Position numbers and translations under genes: made by a program. The notes under the pieces were generated by a model. That model was not told the DNA's origin, did no database searches, and was given only the letters and a program-made list of their open reading frames with translations. A stretch of DNA of 64,000 nucleotides from Thiohalophilus sp. (GTDB taxonomy: Bacteria; Pseudomonadota; Gammaproteobacteria; UBA6429; Thiohalophilaceae), in the NCBI RefSeq assembly GCF_034521165.1, contig NZ_JAXHMV010000016.1, positions 186,001 through 250,000 on the forward strand. Reading direction: 5' to 3'. Shown piece by piece: positions 18,340 to 25,005 of the stretch; position 1 is the stretch's first letter, and the number at the start of each line of letters is the position of its first letter.

Positions 18340-18850
18340 CGATTTTTCATCGCGGCGCAGCCGCTCTGCCTGGCATCCGGGGTTACCATCGACCTGCTAT
18401 CGCGGCGTAGCCGCTCCTACCCGGTATCTGTAAATTACCATCGATCTTCTATCGCGGCGTAGCCGCTCCTACCTGGTATCCGGGGTTACCATCGACCTGC
18501 TATCGCGGCGTAGCCGCTCCTACCCGGTATCTGTAAATTACCATCGACCTGCTATCGCGGCGTAGCCGCTCCTACCCGGTATCTGTAGATTACCATCGAT
18601 CTTATCGCGGCGTAGCCGCTCCTACCCGGTATCTGTAAATTACCATCGATCTGCTATCGCGGCGTAGCCGCTCCTACCCGGTATCTGTGGATTACCATCG
18701 ATCTTCTATCGCGGCGTAGCCGCTCCTACCTGGTATCTGTGGATTACCATCGATCTTCGTCGCGGCACAGCCGCTCCTACCCGGTATCTGTGGATTACCA
18801 TCGATCTGCTATCGCGGCGCAGCCGCTCCTACCGGGTATCTGTAGGAGCG
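18340..18850. repeat. Tandem ~52-bp REP array, about ten units
   Basis: About ten head-to-tail copies of a unit containing TCGCGGCGTAGCCGCTCCTAC, CCGGTATCTGTAAATTACC and ATCGATCTGC. The first part can form the hairpin GCGGCGTAGCCGC. Units differ by a few bases (GTAG or GCAG in the loop; TAAATT, TAGATT or TGGATT), and two have the variant CCGGGGTTACC. The array fills the whole gap between the convergent GT9 and GT2 genes, and its last unit supplies the GT2 stop codon. The core is shared with the repeats at 24352-24930. Confidence 0.93.
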
Positions 18851-19626
18851 CCTCCGGCGCGATGCGGCTGCTGGCGAATCCACAGATCGGCGTACTTGGC
18901 AAACGTCGAATGGGCCGACAGCACGGCCAGTAAAAAGCCCTGCTTGCCATCGAGAAACCCGGCGCGCACGAGATACATTTTGATAAAGCAGCCGATGCCA
19001 TGCAGGATGCCCTGTGACAGGCTGCTGCGCTTGCCCCGTTCCTGGCGCTGTTGCGCCCAGGCCGCCGCGTAATGAGCGGACTTGACCAGGTAATGTTCCA
19101 GATCCCGGTAGGTATAGTGCAACAGATCCCCGCTGAGTTTTTTCTCCGTCATGTTATCGGGACAGACCAGCTTTTCATGCACCCGGTTGGCATTGTAGCC
19201 GGCCTTGTCGCGCGGATAGAGTCGCGCCACATAGTCGGGATACCAGCCCGAATGACGAATAAAACGCCCGAACACCCACGACAGTCGCGGTAAGAAATAA
19301 ACCGCTTGCCGATCATCCTGCTCGAGCGCCTGGCGGATCTGTTGCGCCAGCGCTTCGGTCACGCGTTCATCGGCATCCAGCATCAGGATCCAGTCGCCAC
19401 CGGCATACTGCTGCGCGCGCTGGCGCTGCACGCCGAAGCCCTGCCAGTCATCCTCGACATACACCTTGTCGGTATACTCCGCGGCGATCTCGCGTGTGCT
19501 GTCGTTGCTGCCCGAATCCACCACCACGATCTCGTCGGCCCAGGCGACAGTCTCCAGACACTCGCGCAAGTTACCTGCCTCGTTCATAACGATCAGCACA
19601 ACGGATAATGTGGGCTTGTTATTCAT
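18829..19626 (-). CDS. GT2-family glycosyltransferase (WaaE/KdtX-like)
   Basis: A 265-residue GT-A enzyme of the WaaE/KdtX type, which adds a sugar to the LPS inner core. It begins LSVVLIVMNEAGNLRECLET, then ADEIVVVDSGSNDSTREIA and the DxD-like GGDWILMLDADERVT. The middle has PRLSWVFGRFIRHSGWYPDY and RVHEKLVCPD, typical of this subfamily. The start at 19626 (MNNKPTLS) is chosen over a farther upstream Met. The last residues HRAGGAPTDTR are encoded by REP sequence and the stop codon TAG comes from the repeat, so the native C-terminus has been replaced. The gene lies 5 bases after waaF. Confidence 0.9.
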   Translation of the reverse strand: MNNKPTLSVVLIVMNEAGNLRECLETVAWADEIVVVDSGSNDSTREIAAEYTDKVYVEDDWQGFGVQRQRAQQYAGGDWILMLDADERVTEALAQQIRQALEQDDRQAVYFLPRLSWVFGRFIRHSGWYPDYVARLYPRDKAGYNANRVHEKLVCPDNMTEKKLSGDLLHYTYRDLEHYLVKSAHYAAAWAQQRQERGKRSSLSQGILHGIGCFIKMYLVRAGFLDGKQGFLLAVLSAHSTFAKYADLWIRQQPHRAGGAPTDTR

Positions 19627-19631
19627 ATAAT

Positions 19632-20639
19632 TTATTCTATCCGCGCGAGAATGGAGTCGGGTTTGATATCGTTCAGACAGTTGGTATGTCCCAGCGGACA
19701 CTCCCGTTCAAAGCAGGGACTGCAGTCCAGGTTCTGATAGATAATCTGCGCCCTGTCCGTCAACGGCGGCGTGTAGTTCGGATCGGAGGAGCCGTAAATG
19801 GCGATGACGCTGGAACCGCTGGCCGCGGCGACATGCATCAATCCCGAGTCATTGGTCACCGCCTGTTCGCACAGTGACAGCAAGTCCACCACATCCACCA
19901 GTTCGGTCTTGCCGCACAGATTAACAATATTGTCTGACACCGCGATCGCGTCACCCAGTGGCGCTTCCTTGTGGGAGCCGAGCACCCAGACCTGTTTACC
20001 CCGATCAACCAGCTGACGCGCCAGTTCGGCAAAATAGTCGGTCGGCCAGCGTTTGGCCGGACCGTATTCGGCGCCCGGCATCATGGCGATGATCGGTTTG
20101 TCCGTGGTCAGGCCCAGTTTCTCCAGGCATCGCTGGCGGTTGTGCGAATCGACCGCCAGGTGGGGTTGCGGTATCGCTGGCGCCGCATCCACATCGCCCG
20201 GCTGTCCCAGCGCGACGAAACGTTGCACGGTCCGGTACAGCACGCGTTTATCCAGGCGACGGATATCGTTGATCATGCCGTAACGCATCTCGCCCCGGTA
20301 GCCGGTGCGCCGGGGAATCCGGGCAAACCAGGGTACCAGCGCCGCCTTGTAGGAACGCGGTAGAATGATGGCCTGATCATATTTGTGCGCGCGCAGGGCG
20401 CGGCCGAGTGCCCGACGCTTGCCCAGCCCCAGTTCCTTGTGTTGCACCGGCAGGGGGATCCCCTCGTGGACTTCGGGCATGCGCGCCAGTAACGGCAGCG
20501 ACCATTTTGGCGCGACGACATCGATGAGGGGATCGTCACGCTGTTGTTTCAGGCTCATGAACAGGCTCTGGGCCATGACCATATCGCCGACCCAGGCCGG
20601 GCCGATCACCAGGATACGCTCGGAAGACGTGCCGCTCAC
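19632..20639 (-). CDS. waaF: ADP-heptose:LPS heptosyltransferase II
   Basis: A 335-residue GT9 enzyme that adds the second heptose to the LPS inner core at the cytosolic face of the inner membrane. It shows ILVIGPAWVGDMVMAQSLF, PRRTGYRGEMRYGMINDIR and PIIAMMPGAEYGPAKRWP, with the donor site TNDSGLMHVAAASGSSVIAIYG, all close to E. coli WaaF. C-terminal cysteines (LDCSPCFERECPLGHTNCL) are also a WaaF feature. It is in an operon with hldE, hldD and the GT2 gene; 12 bases separate it from hldD. Confidence 0.95.
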   Translation of the reverse strand: MSGTSSERILVIGPAWVGDMVMAQSLFMSLKQQRDDPLIDVVAPKWSLPLLARMPEVHEGIPLPVQHKELGLGKRRALGRALRAHKYDQAIILPRSYKAALVPWFARIPRRTGYRGEMRYGMINDIRRLDKRVLYRTVQRFVALGQPGDVDAAPAIPQPHLAVDSHNRQRCLEKLGLTTDKPIIAMMPGAEYGPAKRWPTDYFAELARQLVDRGKQVWVLGSHKEAPLGDAIAVSDNIVNLCGKTELVDVVDLLSLCEQAVTNDSGLMHVAAASGSSVIAIYGSSDPNYTPPLTDRAQIIYQNLDCSPCFERECPLGHTNCLNDIKPDSILARIE

Positions 20640-20651
20640 CGCTCGCCGTAA

Positions 20652-21605
20652 TTACTGGCTGTCGCGGTGCAGCCACCGCATATAGTCGGTGACACCCTGC
20701 TCGACCGTTTTAAAAGGCGCTTCGTAACCAGCCTGACGCAGGGCGTTGATATCCGCCTCGGTAAAACTCTGGTAACGGCCCTTGAGATGTTCGGGGAAAG
20801 GAATATATTCGATTTCGCCCTTGCCGTGATAGGCGATCACCGCCTCGGCGACGTCTTTGAAGGTCTGGCTGCACCCGGTGCCCAGGTTGAAAATGCCGGA
20901 CCTATCCGGGTTATCCATGAACCACAGATTCACATCCACCGCATCGCCGACATAGACGAAGTCACGGCGCTGCTCGCCGTTGCCGTAACCGTCGCAGCCT
21001 TCGAACAGTTTCGCCTTGCCGTTTTCCGTGATCTGGTTGTTTACATGAAAAGCCACGCTGGACATGCTGCCCTTGTGTTGCTCGCGCGGGCCATAGACGT
21101 TGAAGTAGCGGAACCCGACCACCTGGCTTTTGGCATCCGGCAGATGACGGCGCACATACTGATCGAACTGGAACTTGGAATAGGCGTACATGTTGATCGG
21201 CTGCTCGTACTCGCGGCTCTCTTTGAACACGCTGCCGGAACCGTAGACCGAAGCAGACGAGGCGTATAAATAAGGAATCTGGCGATCCAGGCAGTAATGC
21301 AGCAACGCCCTGGAATAATCGTAATTGTTTTCCATCATGAACTTGCCGTCCCACTCGGTGGTGCTGGAACAGGCGCCTTCATGGAAAATGGCTTTGACCT
21401 TTTTGGCGAAGCTGTCGCCGGCCTTGATACGTTCGATGAAGTCCTGCTTGTCGAGATAGTCGGCGATCTCGCAGTCGGCAATGTTCTTGAACTTGACGCC
21501 GTTGGTCAGGTTGTCGACCACAATGATATCCGTCTCGCCGCGCTCGTTGAGTGCCTTGACGATATTGCTGCCGATAAAACCGGCGCCGCCGGTCACGATA
21601 ATCAT
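20652..21605 (-). CDS. hldD: ADP-L-glycero-D-manno-heptose 6-epimerase
   Basis: A 317-residue short-chain dehydrogenase-fold epimerase that makes ADP-L,D-heptose, the donor for WaaF and related enzymes. The Rossmann motif is TGGAGFIGSNIV, followed by the HldD-specific HEGACSSTTEWDG. The active site has ASSASVYG and YAYSKFQFD (Tyr-x3-Lys), and FRYFNVYGPREQHKGSM is diagnostic. It overlaps hldE by 4 bases and lies directly upstream of waaF, so heptose synthesis and transfer are made from one transcript. Confidence 0.97.
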   Translation of the reverse strand: MIIVTGGAGFIGSNIVKALNERGETDIIVVDNLTNGVKFKNIADCEIADYLDKQDFIERIKAGDSFAKKVKAIFHEGACSSTTEWDGKFMMENNYDYSRALLHYCLDRQIPYLYASSASVYGSGSVFKESREYEQPINMYAYSKFQFDQYVRRHLPDAKSQVVGFRYFNVYGPREQHKGSMSSVAFHVNNQITENGKAKLFEGCDGYGNGEQRRDFVYVGDAVDVNLWFMDNPDRSGIFNLGTGCSQTFKDVAEAVIAYHGKGEIEYIPFPEHLKGRYQSFTEADINALRQAGYEAPFKTVEQGVTDYMRWLHRDSQ

Positions 21606-23041
21606 GATTCCGCCTTCTGTTTGCCTGTGATGTTTTTAATGATGTCGGTAGTGGAATGGCCTTCGATAAAGTCCAGGACTTCCACCTTGCCGCCGTTATC
21701 CAGCACGCACTGGCCGCCGGCGACCTCTTCGGGTTGGTAATCGCCGCCTTTGACCAGCAAGTCCGGCAGGACCTGGCAGATCAGCCGTTCGGGAGTGTCT
21801 TCGCTAAAGGGCACGACCCAGTCGACACACTCCAGCGCGGATAACACCGCCATGCGCCGTTCGACCGTATTGATCGGCCGGGACTCGCCCTTGAGCCGCT
21901 TGACCGAGGCGTCGTCGTTGACCGCGATCACCAGCCGGTCGCCCAGCTTGCGCGCCTGTTGCAAATAGAGCACGTGGCCCGGATGCAGGATATCGAAACA
22001 GCCGTTGGTCATCACCACCGTCTCGCCGTGATCGCGGGCATCTTTCACCAGCCGCACCAGCAGATCCTCGTCGACCACGCCGGTTTCGATCTCATGCTGG
22101 GCGCGCGCGGCGCGGCGCAGTTCGTCGATATTCACCGTGGCGGTACCGAGCTTGCCGACCACCACGCCGGCGCCCAGGTTCGACCAGGCGGTGGCATTGG
22201 CCAGATCCTCGCCGGCGGCAATCGCCGCGCCCAGCACCGAGATGACCGTATCCCCGGCGCCGGTGACATCGAACACCTCGCGCGCGTGCGTCGGCATGTG
22301 CAACGCTTCCTGACCCCGGCGCAACAGCGTCATGCCCCGTTCGCTGCGGGTGACCAGCAGGGCATCCAGCTCGAACTGTTCGATCAACGCCATGCCCCGG
22401 GTAACGACCTCTTCATCGTTCCGGCAGTGGCCGACCACCGCTTCAAATTCACTCAGGTTGGGCGTGATCAAGGTGGCGCCGCGATAGCGCTCGAAATCAT
22501 TGCCCTTGGGATCGACCAGCACCGGGATCTGTTTGTTGCGCGCCGCCTGGATGAAGGCGCGCGCCTCGCGCAGGGTGCCCTTGCCATAGTCCGAGAGAAT
22601 CACCGCGCCCATGCCGTCGAGCTGTTGTTCGAACTGGCGCAGCAAATCCTCGGATTGATAGCTTTCGAAACCGTCCTCGAAGTCGAGCCGGATCAACTGC
22701 TGGTGACGGCTCAGTACCCGCAGCTTGGTGACCGTGGCACAGCCGGTCAGTTTACTGAAGCGGCATTCCACGCCGGCGGCGGTGAGAATATCGTCCAGCG
22801 CATTGCAGGCCTCATCGTCACCGGTCAGCCCCATGACCCGGGCGCCGGCGCCCAGCGCGGCAATGTTCAGCGCCACGTTCCCGGCACCGCCGGCCCGCTC
22901 CTCGGCCTCGCCGACCCGTACCACCGGCACCGGGGCCTCGGGCGAGATGCGCGAGGTGTCGCCGTGCCAGTAGCGATCCAGCATCAGATCGCCGATCACC
23001 AGCACCCGGGCCTGTTCAAACTGGGGAAGTTGCAGTTTCAT
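21602..23041 (-). CDS. hldE: Bifunctional heptose-7-phosphate kinase / heptose-1-phosphate adenylyltransferase
   Basis: A 479-residue two-domain enzyme. The N-terminal ribokinase-like domain has VLVIGDLMLDRYWHGDTSRI, GGAGNVALN and the catalytic DVTGAGDTVIS. The C-terminal nucleotidyltransferase domain has VVMTNGCFDILHPGHVLYL and KRLKGESRPIN. Together they phosphorylate and then adenylylate D-heptose-7-P on the way to ADP-heptose. The length equals that of E. coli HldE (477). The frame extends upstream, but ATG 23041 (MKLQLPQF) is the family start. It is the first gene of the hldE-hldD-waaF-GT2 operon. Confidence 0.97.
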   Translation of the reverse strand: MKLQLPQFEQARVLVIGDLMLDRYWHGDTSRISPEAPVPVVRVGEAEERAGGAGNVALNIAALGAGARVMGLTGDDEACNALDDILTAAGVECRFSKLTGCATVTKLRVLSRHQQLIRLDFEDGFESYQSEDLLRQFEQQLDGMGAVILSDYGKGTLREARAFIQAARNKQIPVLVDPKGNDFERYRGATLITPNLSEFEAVVGHCRNDEEVVTRGMALIEQFELDALLVTRSERGMTLLRRGQEALHMPTHAREVFDVTGAGDTVISVLGAAIAAGEDLANATAWSNLGAGVVVGKLGTATVNIDELRRAARAQHEIETGVVDEDLLVRLVKDARDHGETVVMTNGCFDILHPGHVLYLQQARKLGDRLVIAVNDDASVKRLKGESRPINTVERRMAVLSALECVDWVVPFSEDTPERLICQVLPDLLVKGGDYQPEEVAGGQCVLDNGGKVEVLDFIEGHSTTDIIKNITGKQKAES

Positions 23042-23066
23042 CAGCGACTCGCCGTGGCAGCGGCGT

Positions 23067-23291
23067 TTACAGATCCTTGAGAATGTAGACGGCGCCGCAA
23101 TAGGGGCACTTGGCTTCGCCACCCTGCTCCTCGATGGGCAGATAAACCCGGGGATGGGAATTCCACAGCGTCATGTCATCCATCGGGCAGTGCAGCGGCA
23201 GTTCCGCGCGGGTCACTTCGTAGCGACTGGCCGCGTTGGCCTGCACCGGCTTGCGCGCTGCCGGGGAGTTTGAATTTGATTTCTGGGTCAC
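23067..23291 (-). CDS. Zinc-finger (CHCC) domain protein
   Basis: A 74-residue protein with the zf-CHCC pattern of NDUFS6/YacG-like small proteins: LHCPMDDMTLWNSHPRVYLP, then the pair CPYCGAVYIL near the C-terminus. The first Cys and a His with the later CPYC pair are the likely Zn ligands. It starts at a GTG. The gene lies between ilvE and hldE in the same orientation, an arrangement I remember from other gammaproteobacteria. Its role is unknown. Confidence 0.8.
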   Translation of the reverse strand: MTQKSNSNSPAARKPVQANAASRYEVTRAELPLHCPMDDMTLWNSHPRVYLPIEEQGGEAKCPYCGAVYILKDL

Positions 23292-23330
23292 TGCCCTCGC
23301 CTCCTGTTGCCTGCTGTTCGGGTTGTTATT

Positions 23331-24254
23331 TTATTTTACGTAGGCCAGCCAGTCCGTGTACTTGTCGACACGGCCGTGGACCAGATCAAAATAGTGAGTC
23401 TGCAACTGCTCGGTCACCGGCCCGCGTACGCCCGAGCCGATGGCCCGGCCGTCCAGTTCGCGGATCGGCGTGACCTCGGCGGCACTGCCGGTAAAGAAGG
23501 CTTCGTCGGCCACGTAGACCTCGTCGCGGGTAATGCGCTTCTCGCGCACTTCGTAGCCCAGATCCCGCGCCAGGTGTAACAGGGTATCGCGGGTGATCCC
23601 CTCCAGGGCCGAGGTCAGTTCGGGGGTATAGATCACGCCGTTACGCACCAGAAAGAAGTTCTCGCCACTGCCTTCGGCCACGAAGCCATCCACGTCCAGC
23701 AGCAGTGCTTCGTCATAGCCGTCGCGCACCGCTTCCTGCAGAGCCATCATCGAGTTCATGTAGTTGCCGTTGGCCTTGGCCCGGCACATGGTGACGTTGA
23801 CATGATGGCGGGTAAACGAGGAGGTGCGGATGCGAATGCCCTTCTCCATCCCCTCGGCGCCCAGGTAGGAGCCCCATTCCCAGGCGGCCACGATGGTGTG
23901 GACCTGCAGGTTGTCAGCGCGCAGCCCCATGCCCTCGGCCCCGTAGAAACACATCGGGCGGATATAGGCCGATTCCAGACCGTTCTCGCGCACCACCGCC
24001 AGCTGGGCATCGTTCAGGGTGTCCTTGTCGAAGCGGATCTTCATGTTGAGGATGTGCGCGGAGCGAAACAGCCGATCGGTATGCTCCTGCAGGCGGAAAA
24101 TGGCCGTGCCCTGCTCCGCCTTGTAGGCGCGCAGCCCCTCGAACACGCCCATGCCGTAATGCAGCGTATGGGTCAGCACATGCACCTGGGCCTCGCGCCA
24201 GGGCACCATTTCACCATCGAACCAGATGACACCGTCACGCTCGGCCATCGACAT
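23331..24254 (-). CDS. ilvE: Branched-chain-amino-acid aminotransferase
   Basis: A 307-residue PLP enzyme (fold type IV) that catalyses the last step of valine, leucine and isoleucine synthesis. It shows VIWFDGEMVPWREAQVH, THTLHYGMGVFEGLRAY, the catalytic-lysine region CRAKANGNYMNSMMALQEA, and DVDGFVAEGSGENFFLV. E. coli IlvE has 309 residues. The ATG at 24254 is chosen because AAGGAG precedes it by ten bases. It is followed by the zinc-finger gene, and glnE lies upstream beyond a repeat block. Confidence 0.96.
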   Translation of the reverse strand: MSMAERDGVIWFDGEMVPWREAQVHVLTHTLHYGMGVFEGLRAYKAEQGTAIFRLQEHTDRLFRSAHILNMKIRFDKDTLNDAQLAVVRENGLESAYIRPMCFYGAEGMGLRADNLQVHTIVAAWEWGSYLGAEGMEKGIRIRTSSFTRHHVNVTMCRAKANGNYMNSMMALQEAVRDGYDEALLLDVDGFVAEGSGENFFLVRNGVIYTPELTSALEGITRDTLLHLARDLGYEVREKRITRDEVYVADEAFFTGSAAEVTPIRELDGRAIGSGVRGPVTEQLQTHYFDLVHGRVDKYTDWLAYVK

Positions 24255-24351
24255 ACCACGCCACTCCTTCAAAACCTGAATCAGATATAAATGGGTATAA
24301 AGAGGGCTATTCTATGCGAAATCGGCGGCGTTGTCGTTCCTGATCAAGGGG

Positions 24352-24930
24352 GTGTAGGAGCGGCTGTGCCGCGACAAGCCTGCCCGTTGCCATAGACACT
24401 ATCGCGCCAAAGGCGCTCCTACACTCCAGACCACACCACGGGGGTTTCCTCGTCACTCGGCCCTCGTCCCTCGGACCTGTTCACCCGGTAGGCCCGATAG
24501 AGCGCAGCGGTATCGGGCATCCCCGATGCGCTCTGTCCGGCCTACTTACTGCTCGAAGGGAGTGTAGGAGCGGCTGCGCCGCGACAAACCTGTCCGTTGC
24601 CATAGACACTATCGCGCCGAAGGCGCTCCTACCCCCGCAGACCATACCGCGGGGGTTTCCTCGTCCCTCGTCCCTGTTCACCTGATAGGCCCGATAGAGC
24701 GAAGTGCAATCGGGCATCCCCGATGCGCTCTGTCCGGCCTACTTACTGCTCGAAGGGAGTGTAGGAGCGGCTGCGCCGCGACAAACCTGTCCGTTGCCAT
24801 AGACACTATCGCGCCGAAGGCGCTCCTACCCCCGCAGACCATACCGCGGGGGTTTCCTCGTCCCTCGTCCCTCGTCCCTCGGACCTGTTTATCCGGTAGG
24901 CCCGATAGAGCGCAGCGGTATCGGGCATCC
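24352..24930. repeat. Triplicated ~200-bp composite repeat
   Basis: Three direct copies start at 24352, 24562 and 24759 (periods 210 and 197). Each contains, in order, a REP pair (TAGGAGCGGCTGCGCCGCGA and its partner GCGCCGAAGGCGCTCCTAC), the linker GTTGCCATAGACACTATC, a CGCGGGGGTTTCC segment, an ACGAG element and an AGGCCCGATAGAGCGCAGCG palindrome ending GTCCGGCCTAC. The third copy is cut short. The block occupies the gap between ilvE and glnE; no gene lies in it. A further hairpin, CCCTCCC/GGGAGGG, follows at 24950-24985. Confidence 0.93.
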
Positions 24931-25005
24931 CCTAATAGCATGCATGCGTTCCCCCTCCCACAGGGAGGGGGACAGGGGGAGGGGGAGGGGATATAAAAAA
25001 CCTCG

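Noticed and set aside
18340..18850. A CRISPR array, because of regular ~52-bp spacing
   Set aside because: Spacer parts are as conserved as the repeats, no leader or cas gene is present, and the unit is a REP hairpin.
24352..24930. CRISPR or satellite in the triplicated block
   Set aside because: Units are ~200 bp composites of other repeat families with no unique spacers.
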